A stretch of 64,000 nucleotides of DNA from Piper betle (Eukaryota > Streptophyta > Magnoliopsida > Piperales > Piperaceae), in the NCBI GenBank assembly GCA_033002965.1, contig JAURVB010012961.1:59663-123662 (forward strand). Reading direction: 5' to 3'. The notes beneath the pieces were generated by a model, which had not been told where the DNA came from, searched no databases, and saw only the letters and a program-made list of their open reading frames with translations. Both the position numbers and the translations under genes were made by a program. Position 1 is the stretch's first letter. Each line of letters starts with the position of its first letter. Shown here piece by piece: positions 25,001-33,565 of this stretch.

Positions 25001-25608
25001 GGTTAACATGTGTATTGAATAAAAACATAGTTACTTGTCTCCTCTCTTTGTCAATTTAATCTGGATAAAGCATGCAAATTTATTTAATATGCATATGCAA
25101 TAAAAACTTGGTGACTCCTCTCTAATCTATGCCAATTAAACTGGATAAAGCATGCAAATATTTGGCTTTTTATGCTACAGCCGACCAAGAGACCGGTATC
25201 GAGAAAGAGAAACTGGCAGGGGTGGGACTGAGGGTAGTTTGAGATCCAGCAGCAGAGACCAGCGAGTCAGGACAAGCACCAACCAACCAGTCGACGTCCA
25301 TGCCAACCATTGTTTTAAGTGGATCCCGTACATTCGCAGGCCAGACACCTACAATCTTACAATCGAGAGAACGTACAGAGGATCACAGCAGCGCAGGAGG
25401 ATTAGAAGAAATCTTTGATGGGTGCAGGGACCAAGGCGACACTGGTAGCATGGGTGACCCAGAATTGTCTTCAGCTTTTGAGCCCTCGCTGGGGAGCTTT
25501 GCTTTGGCTCAAAAGCAAGGATCTCGTACTAGCAAGTCAAGGCAAACATTAGAGAGAAGAGATAGAGACTCCAGAAGGGAAGGGAAGTGGGAAAGAAAAC
25601 AGCCGTAG
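13075..25608 (+). CDS. Large conserved plant protein (about 2,140 aa), XRCC1-N/discoidin-like N-terminus, coiled-coil C-terminus
   Basis: Twenty-seven exons by hand: 13075-13245, 14645-14725, 14886-15023, 15318-15428, 15509-15559, 15692-15792, 15979-16069, 16880-17017, 17092-17355, 17450-17528, 17615-17703, 17782-17865, 17979-18053, 18132-18179, 18546-18641, 18939-19168, 19266-22357, 22453-22767, 23013-23089, 23216-23299, 23453-23524, 23615-23729, 23832-23886, 24438-24566, 24645-24762, 24887-24969, 25181-25608. Phases agree throughout. The N-terminus (residues about 1-170; KEWILLELE, HIRIYNKSVLEWE, YVRISCLRGNPIGIFF) looks like a galactose-binding, XRCC1-N-type beta-sandwich. The middle is helical and repeat-like; the C-terminus is a long charged coiled coil (RQKKLHELHIRQIYLEEAA) and a basic Arg/Ser tail. 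I recall close homologues in angiosperms but no established name or function. Two frame problems, at 22350-22452 and 25245-25265, are described separately. The intron after 18053 has a GC donor. Confidence 0.85.
13212..14400 (+). repeat. Tandem array of degenerate exon 1/intron 1 junction copies
   Basis: The end of exon 1 (ACACCAAGGAGTGGAT...CTGCTCGAGCTCGAGG, followed by TTCTATTGTAATAAGCTATAG and TTGATTTTTAGCAC) recurs through intron 1. Equivalent points fall at about 13222, 13348, 13492, 13616, 13759 and 13901, then more weakly near 14062, 14196 and 14346. Units are about 124-150 bp. Each copy joins a decayed KEWILLELE coding tail to the first part of the intron, so the junction itself was amplified. 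Confidence 0.85.
18054..18131 (+). other. GC-AG intron in the large gene
   Basis: Exon 13 ends GCTAAG at 18053 and the intron begins GCAAGT; the acceptor is TTTTCCAG before ATTGACCTT at 18132. Both flanking exons are in phase 0 and match the protein. AAG|GCAAGT is the usual context of the minor GC donor class. Confidence 0.85.
22358..22452 (+). other. Ambiguous segment: 95-bp GT-AG intron or frameshifted coding DNA
   Basis: The 3.1-kb exon 17 frame runs into a stop at 22408-22410, while a new frame carries on to 22767. A GT at 22358 and an AG at 22451-22452 restore phase exactly and the segment is T-rich like an intron. However, its 3' end reads SRSFLSLL directly before VSDTWDMV, and I recall a similar ESFLSLLVSSTWD in homologues. 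That would make it coding, with an indel, perhaps in the 7-T run near 22377. Confidence 0.6.
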
Positions 25609-25671
25609 TCATGTTCCCCAAGCAGGTCATCTCTTTTTCCTCAGTTGAAATAGTTTTAGTGTAAATAGAGA

Positions 25672-25690
25672 TGTAGAATAATATAAGCCA
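25672..25690 (+). terminator. Candidate polyadenylation region of the large gene
   Basis: About 65-80 bases after the stop codon the sequence GTAGAATAATATAAGCC gives an AATAAT-type near-upstream element typical of plant polyadenylation. Weak consensus, so only a candidate. Confidence 0.3.
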
Positions 25691-25699
25691 GTTCGGATG

Positions 25700-26405
25700 C
25701 AAGGCAAAGATAAGTATTTAAATGGGTTCCGTCCAACAAGTTAAACTACCTTGTCTTTCGTATCTATAATTAAATGCATATTTTGGCAATCTTTTGATGT
25801 TTCCTTTGACAAAGGCTTGTGCCAAAAACACTGGAATAAGAAATATGGTGCAGTCCCGGGCTTCCTACTCTCTCAATTTAGCATGAGTTGAGTTTCTGTT
25901 TTTTAAATTACAAAGATAGATGATAGAAGTGCTAAGAGAATGTTGTTGTGTAATGCTATCCATTTTGCGCCACTTAATAGCTTGACAAGGGGTAGTTCTA
26001 AGAACTCAAGTATATCATGTGGAGGCCCTGTGGACAATGTCTTCACAAGTTTTTATATAGAGAATCTAACTTGGCCCATAACTTGCGTGAAAAAATAGTC
26101 TTGTAAGTTTTAAGATCATGCCACCAATGTTTTTTTCCCCTTACCAGTAAACGTGCCAACATTTTTTTTATAATAAAAATGTGCCACCAATGTTGCTCTA
26201 ACCAGCAATTGACAGTGATAATATTTCGCCCCAGGTGGGTTGCGCGGATTTACGATTTCCTGGGAGAGACTTCAATGGTCTTTTTGCAATAGTTCGCCAT
26301 AAGATTTCTTTTTTCTTTTTCTTTTCCTCGTTCAATAGCATGGTGAAATTTCGTGTATTTATAATAGATGTCAAGTTGGTTGAATTATTTCGTCTTCATT
26401 TTCAT
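25700..26405. other. Intergenic downstream of the large gene
   Basis: No gene seen. Short near-duplicates of the phrase GTGCCAACA/GTGCCACCAATGTT occur at about 26120-26190. Confidence 0.5.
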
Positions 26406-26406
26406 T

Positions 26407-26944
26407 AGGGTTGTTAATTGAGCGAGCTAGTTCGCGAGGGTTTGACGTTTGGCTCGGTTTTACTCGACTCGAAATTCGATATTTAAATGCTTGAACTCGA
26501 ACTTGACTTGAAATCAAATCCTTCGAACCGAGTCTGAGCAAGTTAGTGTTTTACTTAACTTGATTACGTTATAACTTGAGTTCGACTCGATAAAATAATA
26601 TAATAATATAATTTTTATTATATATATATATATACACACTAATAAATTTAATTAAAATTAGTTATATTTATTTATATACAATATAATAACAAAATAATGA
26701 GATAGGTTAGATGGTAGGTATTCAAGTTGAAGACTTGGAGGTCGAGGTTTAATCCACGTTAACTTTAGCTAGGTTCGAGCTCGTCAAAATTAAATAGTTT
26801 AAGTGTATTCGACCTTGAGTCGAGCTTGAACAATATAAAAAATATTCGAATCGAGCTCAAACATGCATGTTTAAAACTCATTTTATCTCAAGTTGAGTTC
26901 GAGCATAAGTCGAGTTGGCTCGCTCGCTCGTTTAGCAGCCCTAG
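26407..26944. mobile_element. MITE-like element with terminal inverted repeats
   Basis: Left end AGGGTTGTTAATTGAGCGAGC and right end GCTCGCTCGTTTAGCAGCCCT are imperfect inverted repeats of about 20 bases. The inside is rich in CTCGA/TCGAG words and has no coding frame. The ends resemble hAT-type MITEs, but I could not find a clean 8-bp target duplication, so the class is a guess. Confidence 0.55.
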
Positions 26945-27500
26945 TCTTTATCAACTTAATACCCTAAAGGGTGTTGGAGACATATAACCTAAATTAGGAT
27001 CAATATAATTATCAATGATAAAATTCATCTTCATCTACCCGGTACTTTAAAAGCGTGGGAGGCATAGATTTTAAATTAGGATTAATATAATTACTTCGTC
27101 TTCATTTACTTGGTACTCTAAAGGGTGTTGAACGCATGGACTTTAAACAAGGATTCATATAATTACAAATAATAAATATTTTAATAGTCGGATGATTTTA
27201 TTAATAAATTAAATATCACAATCAGTTAGGCCCGGTAAATAGAATTGTCCGATAAAGCTTATATACTCATTATTAGCATATTCCATGCCACATGTCTGCA
27301 GGTACACAATCAAGAAAATTACCAAAGTTCTTACTTCTAGTGGAACCGTTGTTAAAATAAACTAATCTTGAAAAATAAAGCCGGGAAAATAGAGTCATAA
27401 ATGTATAAATGCCTACCACAATCAATTGGCCACCATAATCTTCAAATTATCTATTAATGACATTTACATAAGCTATTAGTACAATAATAATATTTGTTTT
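26945..27500. other. Intergenic with short direct repeats
   Basis: The phrase TACTTTAAAAGCGTGGGAGGCATAG and relatives (ACCCTAAAGGGTGTTGGAGACATA, ACTCTAAAGGGTGTTGAACGCAT) recur about every 65-80 bases between 26955 and 27170, together with TTAGGAT(C/T)AATATAATTA. These are short degenerate tandem repeats. No gene seen. Confidence 0.5.
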
Positions 27501-28011
27501 GGTTAACTTCTATTCCCTTTCTTATTATCTCCCAATCTTACCATCTTCTTCTCTGATCGCCGGCGACTCAACAGCAGTACCGGCTGTCTCCGGCGATCAA
27601 CCTTCACGCGGCCGCCACCTCCTCTTCGCCATCACAAGCACCGCCACTTCACAGACTCGCTGGACAGACCCGAACCGCCTCTCCTCCTCTCAGCCATTCC
27701 CTTCTCCACCTCCACAAGACGGTCATGGCGTTGGTGGTGGAGGAAGATGATAGACGTCTTGTTCTTCAGCCTTCCTTCCATTGCTGGTCTCTTCTCAGCC
27801 GCTCCGGTATCATCCGACGTGCAAAGCTCCGGCCACTGTCGTCAAGAAACATAGATGAACCAATGTACGTTCTATGATCTGCAACAACTGGATTCTTGTT
27901 TCTACCATTGTTGCGATGCACCACTAGCTGTTTACTTCGTCTAAGTGAACCGACGTGCATGGATTTGATCTTGCTGTTCTTATAATACTCGGAAGATTCT
28001 AACTTGTTATG

Positions 28012-28440
28012 CATGGGAGATAATGATATTGATGCGTACCCTTCTTTGCTACTGTGGACATGGCGGCCATGCTTACGATTGCTCAATTCCAATCGTTCCG
28101 ACGTTGGATTCGCTCGAATCGTACTCGCAGTGATCAGCCTTTGCATTTTTCTTGACATGCTTGATCTCTTTCTCTACCACTTTCATGTTCTTGATCCATC
28201 CCATAACACGTCGGAAGATTCCAATTTGTTGTGCACCGGAGATGATGATGATACGTCCTGTTCTTCATCGATCTTGTGGGCATGGCGACAATGCTTCTGA
28301 CTATGCAAATCCAATCGTTTCGAGGTTGGATTCATCGAATCATACTCACGATGATCAACCTTTGCATTTTCTTGACTTGTTTGATCTCTTTCTTTACCAC
28401 TTCACGTCTTTCTTCTTCATCGTTGGACCTGCATGTTCTT
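28012..28440. repeat. Imperfect tandem duplication, unit about 220 bp
   Basis: The block with GGAGATAATGATATTGATGCG...CCAATCGTTCCGACGTTGG...CCTTTGCATTTTTCTTGACATG (from 28012) recurs from about 28231 as GGAGATGATGATGATACG...CCAATCGTTTCGAGGTTGG...CTTTGCATTTTCTTGACTTG. Open frames on both strands cross it, but the copies differ by indels that change frame. I do not call a protein here. Confidence 0.65.
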
Positions 28441-28559
28441 GTTGATCTATCCCACATTGGTGAGTCTCTACTACCAAGATCACGATGCTTGCTCCGACGC
28501 CTCGGGTTTGGACTTGGAGTGGCCACCGATGCATCCGTTGACTCTGCTCTCTGTTTTTC

Positions 28560-28770
28560 TTCTACCTCTATCTCTGTAGCTGCCATGGCCCTTCTCCGGC
28601 CTCTTTCTTTCATGTCTCCGACGGCTGCTTCTCCTTGTCGTCCTCTTTGATGGTTGGCAGTGATCAATCCTTTTCTTCCATCTCTGTAGCCGCCATTGCC
28701 CTTCTCCGGCCTCTTCCTATCATGTCCTCGACGGCTGCTCCTCGTCAGCGTCTTTGGTGGTGGGCAGAGC
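28560..28770. repeat. Second tandem duplication, unit about 110 bp
   Basis: CTCTGTAGCTGCCATGGCCCTTCTCCGGCCTC...GACGGCTGCT near 28570 recurs near 28682 as CTCTGTAGCCGCCATTGCCCTTCTCCGGCCTC...GACGGCTGCT. It directly follows the 220-bp duplication, so this whole stretch (27.9-28.8 kb) has grown by local duplication. Confidence 0.65.
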
Positions 28771-28787
28771 ATTCCTAACGTCTTCTC

Positions 28788-29632
28788 GTAGTCGTAAAAA
28801 TGGGAATCGGCCGGTTTTACTCGGCTTGGTGAAAAACTGATTCAAAATAGGGTCAACTCCGTTAAGTGTAAAATCGGACAAAAGATCGGCCGATTCACGA
28901 CAAGGGGAGGGGAGGCGAGGGCGGCAATGGTCGGAGAAGGCAGCCGGGCTCAGGTGAAGGGGGAGACGGGAAAAGGGGGCGACGATGGGGCGGGGGGAAG
29001 TGGGCTGGCGGGATGGGGTGGGCCGGACCGGGGAGGGCCGGGGGGTGCAGGGGATGGGTGGGGGGACACTGTGCGGGGGATTATGGCTGGTGGGGCGGGA
29101 TCGGGGTGGCAACGGTGGGGTGCAGGGATGGGCGGGGTGCAGGGGACGAGCAAGGGGATGCTATGTGGGGGAGTGTGGCTGGCAGGGCGGGATAGGGGTA
29201 GCGACAGTCGGGGTGGGTGGTTGTAGGGGACGAGCAAGGGGCTATGCGGGGGACAAACGGAGCCGGTGCGGGGGGAGGGGGGCAGGGTGGGGATGGCTTT
29301 GGTTGGCAGGGGACGGGGTAGGGCCACCGGCACGAGGGGAATAGAAGAGTTGGGGAAGAAAGAATTGATGGTATTTTCGTCAATTAAAAGTTGATGTAAC
29401 TGTGGCTTTTGTAAAAAATAAGAAATACCTCCAAATAATTCAAGAAAAATTCAAATAATATTATAAAATATAATACACACAAAAAATTAAAATAATATAT
29501 TTTATAATTAATAATCACACCGATTTTAACTGATTCAACTAACCGATTTTTGTCTAATTTTTAATGAATCAGTCTGATTCAATGATTCCCTTCAAATCCG
29601 ATTCAACGTCCGATTTCGATTTTTGCAAAGCT
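28788..29632 (-). mobile_element. GATTC-rich dispersed repeat, copy B (inverted relative to copy A)
   Basis: Opposite-strand copy of the repeat at 10960-11615, apparently complete. The ends GTAAAAATGGGAATCGG (28790) and CCGATTTCGATTTTTGC (29616-29632) are imperfect terminal inverted repeats. Inside are a G-rich block (28900-29350) and an AT-rich arm with repeated GATTC words. This suggests a non-autonomous DNA transposon, but no transposase and no clear target duplication were seen. Confidence 0.55.
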
Positions 29633-29639
29633 TAAAAAG

Positions 29640-30745
29640 TATTTATTGATTTGAATTTTATTTTATCAACTTTTTATGTATATTTATGAATAACTTTATT
29701 TCATTTATTTAAATATTTATAATTTGTTATGTTAGAAGCCAAAAAGACAATATGATTTTTCGGGCACTCAAAAAGTAAATTTTATTTTTTGCATTTTTAG
29801 AATTTATTTTTTAACTATAGTATATGAGTTGTATTTTTTCAACATTAATTGATTGCTTATAATTTATTGTTTGATTATTAGGATATTCCTTTTCCTTATT
29901 ATTATGAATTTTTAAATTTACATCAGAGTTGTCATTAATTTTTATTTTTTTAATTTGGCATATCCTGTTTTACAATTTTAAATTAAAATTTTAATATGAA
30001 TTGTAACTGTGTATTAAATAATATATTGGATTTAATTATTAATAGAATTAATTTTGATCTATTCTTTTACTAATATGTTTTCCAAAGCTTTGAACAATAT
30101 TATTAGGTGGGATGGAACTGATATAAACATGGTCTATATGAATTTCCATATATGTCTTCATTAATTTTCATATTATTAAAATATATTTTTAATAAATTTT
30201 AAAGGTATACCGTGTATAGAAATCTAATATGTATATGTATGTATCTATGTGTACGCACTTTTTATCACTTTTGAGGGAAAATTTTAATAAAAAAATAATT
30301 GGTTGATTTTGCTCGAATTTAATTAGGCTAGGTTACAAGTCCATTTTGTTAAAAAAGAAATCAGTTTTAAATTTTAATGAAGATTATTAGATCTATGATT
30401 TTAGTCAGGTTACAATGAGATTTAATTGATGATTTATTAATATTTGATTCTTGTTTGTTTTAAATGTGACAAATTAATATATTTGGTATGACCAATTTAG
30501 AAATGTAAGCTCCGAGTGAATTACGAATTTAGAGAACTTGGCTATTTTTTTATGTTGGTGTCTTTAATATCATTTATTATTGGTAAAATCTTCTATTTGA
30601 AAGAAAAAAAATGCATGTCTGATAATTAATGAGTAATCATTTGTCAAACTTATAATTACAACTCCAAATTGGAGAAGAATACTAAACCCTAAAACAATCA
30701 AAATGTTCATTATCTTTTTTACAAAAAAATCAATCTCATCATCCC

Positions 30746-30785
<40 letters not shown>

Positions 30786-31140
30786 TATTTATATATCAAG
30801 ATTCAAGAGCAAGCAGAATGAGAAACTCTAATGACAAACAACAAACAAGTTTTGAGGGGAAGGCAATAAAAAAAAGATGAATTTTAGTGTTAGCAAAAAT
30901 AGTGGACAAAAGAAAATTAGCAACTTTTAAATCTGACCATTCAAATTGCAGGGCTACAATTTTTTTTATATAATTAAAATTACCTTTGTCGTCTAATCAT
31001 CCTTAAAATTCAAAGGCCCATATTAAAATTATTTATGTAAGAATGCTGATATTAATTATTTTTAAAAAATGTTCTTTGAAAATAAAAATAAGACATGTTC
31101 CGACTGCCATCGGCAGAGTTGACTTTGCAAAGTGGCCATT
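29640..31140. other. AT-rich intergenic, no gene seen
   Basis: Contains an (AT)n microsatellite at 30749-30782 and otherwise featureless AT-rich DNA up to the promoter of the small membrane protein gene. Confidence 0.6.
30749..30782. repeat. (AT)n microsatellite
   Basis: An uninterrupted run of about 17 AT dinucleotides. Confidence 0.95.
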
Positions 31141-31147
31141 GGAGTGG

Positions 31148-31154
31148 TATAAAG
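31148..31154 (+). promoter_or_regulatory. TATA box of the 54-aa membrane protein gene
   Basis: TATAAAG in the context GGTATAAAGAGG, 81 bases upstream of the ATG at 31229. A 5' UTR of about 50 bases would fit. Confidence 0.5.
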
Positions 31155-31228
31155 AGGACTTGGTTTCTTCTGTCCCTTCCCATCAAATCTGACCTCGCCG
31201 GAGACGATCAACAGAGCGAACAGCTCTG

Positions 31229-31393
31229 ATGGACCGGAGGAATCTGCAGGGCTTCATCATTGGGATTGTGGGCGCCATCATCACCCTCTCCGCCTACTCC
31301 CAGCCATATTTCACTTCCACACAGTGCATTGTAATTGGTCTCTTTGTTCTCATGTTTGGCTTGCTTGTCAAAGAGGGGCTCATCCCTCTCTGA
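31229..31393 (+). CDS. Small two-helix membrane protein, 54 aa
   Basis: The single-exon frame starts ATGGACCGGAGG and ends TGA at 31391-31393. It encodes MDRRNLQGF followed by a hydrophobic stretch with small residues (IIGIVGAIITLSAY, residues 10-23), a polar turn (SQPYFTSTQ) and a second hydrophobic helix (IVIGLFVLMFGLLV, residues 35-48), ending KEGLIPL. The basic N-terminus and two helices suggest a hairpin membrane protein; there is no cleavable signal. Support for a real gene: the TATA box 81 bases upstream, a CT-rich leader, codon use like an expressed plant gene, and a protein that is too regular to be chance. I do not know its function. I have a vague memory of similar short plant proteins but cannot name one. 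Confidence 0.7.
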   Translation: MDRRNLQGFIIGIVGAIITLSAYSQPYFTSTQCIVIGLFVLMFGLLVKEGLIPL

Positions 31394-32170
31394 TTCATTT
31401 ATCCACCAACCCATGTTTACTTCTACTTGATCAAAGAGATTATGAATGCTTGTGCTGTTTCTCATAATTTTACTTCTTAATTTGTGTCTTTGTGGGTGCT
31501 TTTGTTTTCTCTCTATTGTTTAATGGATGAATAATCAGAAAAAAGATTGTAGAAGCTCTATGTATGCAGTATTTATGTTGGGGTTTTTTTTTATAACTTG
31601 GATGGTTTCATTCATTTTGACTCATGGAAAGAAGTCATCCTATAACAAAAATTACATATGACTGTCTTGGGTATATGTGTTAGCATTCACAAATTCATAC
31701 AAAGAGAAAAAAGAAAGAAAGAAAGAAATTGCTCGTTTGCGCTTTGTAGAAACTATGCGTGATGCTTTGTACAATCAAATTGGGTGAGAGACCGTGTTTT
31801 CCACTTATTTGCTATGTCAAACACTCACACCAGATCCTGTACAGAGCACAAATGAACTTTTCTTTCTGGATTTTGGGCTGAAGCTCGATTGGAAAACGGA
31901 ATCGTCATTCTGCTAGGAAGATTTAGACATAACCGTATTCACGTCGTTTTTGTTATTTTCTTTCTTTTCACCTCCTGCTACCAACTATAGAAGAAGAATA
32001 AAAAACATGGGAAACAGGTTTGAACACTGTATATGACTTTGGAAAAAATAAAACAACTTGGCAGCCATAAATCTCCCATAATGCATGGACACATAAAATA
32101 TACGAGGTTGGTAATGTTAAGCAGCTACCACACATCCAGTATCGAAAAACGAAACAACAGCACAAGGAAG
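31394..32170. other. 3' flank of the small gene and intergenic DNA
   Basis: 3' UTR-like T-rich sequence with ATGGATGAATAATCAG near 31522, a (GAAA)n tract near 31705-31730, then nothing that I can support as a gene. Confidence 0.5.
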
Positions 32171-32171
32171 A

Positions 32172-32842
32172 TCATCGCCACTCCCTCTCACAAAAGCTTT
32201 CACTCAGCAACTTCCATGCAGCCACCTCCTCGTTCGAGACGACGTCCCAAACCCCGTCTCTCGCAATGACGACCATGTCCTCGTGGATATCCGGATCAAC
32301 AGCAACGTATGACTTGAAATGCCGATATCCAAATGAACGAGAGTGAGCAAATATTCCGTCGACTCCCCACCTCTACCAGAGAAAAACGCCTAACCTGTCC
32401 ACCCGCATCTTCTGCCCCTTGTCTTTCGTCGACAAGGTTAGGCGTGTGATCTCGCGTGGCCGCTCTACCACATAACCGCTCTCGAGTCTCGACATTGGAG
32501 AGAAAAGACGGTCACCAATCAAGACAGCAGTAGTGGTCGTCGACCCATCGTCTATCTTCGGATATTTCTCAGGGAATTCGGAGTCAGTGAGATTGCATGC
32601 ATCGACGATGGTGGCTCTGGTGTCGGACATAAGCTTGTGATGCCGAATCAATGTATTGGAAGAGGTTTTGTTGTACATACTGGGAAGCATGGGGATCTCC
32701 ACGGCCATTAAAAACTCCCAACGATTTGGCCTCCAAATCTCTCCGCACTGGTCTCATACAAGTCTTCCATGGGGTCTTTCCCGCCACGGGAGCTTGCACT
32801 CCCATAACTGAACATTCCTTCTTAGCTAAACCCACCACCATT
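32172..32842 (-). pseudogene. Protein phosphatase 2C fragment, broken
   Basis: PP2C enzymes are metal-dependent Ser/Thr phosphatases. On the minus strand the remnants appear in family order: GVFNGRGDPHASQYVQQNLF (motif normally GVFDGHGG), SDTRATIVDA, DDGSTTTTAVLIGDRL, HSRSFGYRHFKSYVAVDPDI and DGVWDVVSNEEV. The first motif has lost a metal-binding Asp (D to N) and the His of DGHG. There is a frameshift near 32655-32662, just after QQNLF, and an in-frame TAG at 32373-32375, after which homology goes on in the same frame to a TGA at 32172-32174. No introns are visible across the matched part, so it could be a retrocopy or a fragment of one exon. It is not a functional phosphatase. Confidence 0.82.
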
Positions 32843-32864
32843 GTTAGAGGATTTCAAATATGAA

Positions 32865-33565
32865 TGAATGAACGCTGTTGTTTATAGAGTCCCTCCTTCC
32901 TATTTTTAATCTTGGGGAAGGCGCCAGATATGGAGAAGTTCCCAGCTCAAATTAATAATCTTCAAAAACTAGATTTGAGCAAAATTAGAACCTTACACAT
33001 AAATGGTTATAAACTTTTAATTCTATAAACCCATAATAAATTTATGATAGCCATTTATTCACTTATATTTTAAGAAACCTCAGAATTTAATTTTACCTAA
33101 ATATAATATTAATAAATATATGAAAACCTGTTAATTTATTTAGGGGAATATGCAACTTCCCGCTTAAACACAATTGGACCGAGATTGACGTTAATTAATT
33201 AATAAAAAGAGACCCATTATTATATCTAACATTCTCTTTTTATTCTTACCTCCCACCTGTCAAAAGGCAAATTAAAACTGGCCGTCACAACATATAACAT
33301 CTTCAATCCGTTAGGGCAAGCCTTAGCTTTCACAAACTTTTGGATGATACAAAAAAATATTTGTTATTTACACACAAGCCTTCAATAAACAACAGAGGAA
33401 TTGAAATGAATATTGCGTGTAAGAAAATGAAAAAAGAAGATAGAGATGTAAACCGAAAGGAATAACAAGATTATAACCACTTACAACTAAACCTGGCGAA
33501 GATGACATTTGTAGAAATGGCAAAAAAAAAGCCGAGAAGGCGTATTTTGAATTAACCAATGATAT
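32865..33565. other. Intergenic, includes likely 3' UTR of the EDR2-like gene
   Basis: AT-rich, no gene seen. The 200-300 bases left of 33566 would be the 3' UTR of the minus-strand EDR2-like gene. Confidence 0.5.

Noticed and set aside
27499..28158. Possible small genes on either strand between 27.5 and 28.2 kb
   Set aside because: No family similarity, no consistent splice pattern, and the frames are cut by the local duplications.
28920..29350. G-rich tract considered as a telomere-like or G-quadruplex array
   Set aside because: It lacks a regular repeat unit, and as the middle block of the GATTC-rich element its richness is a family property. Quadruplex potential is likely but unspecific.
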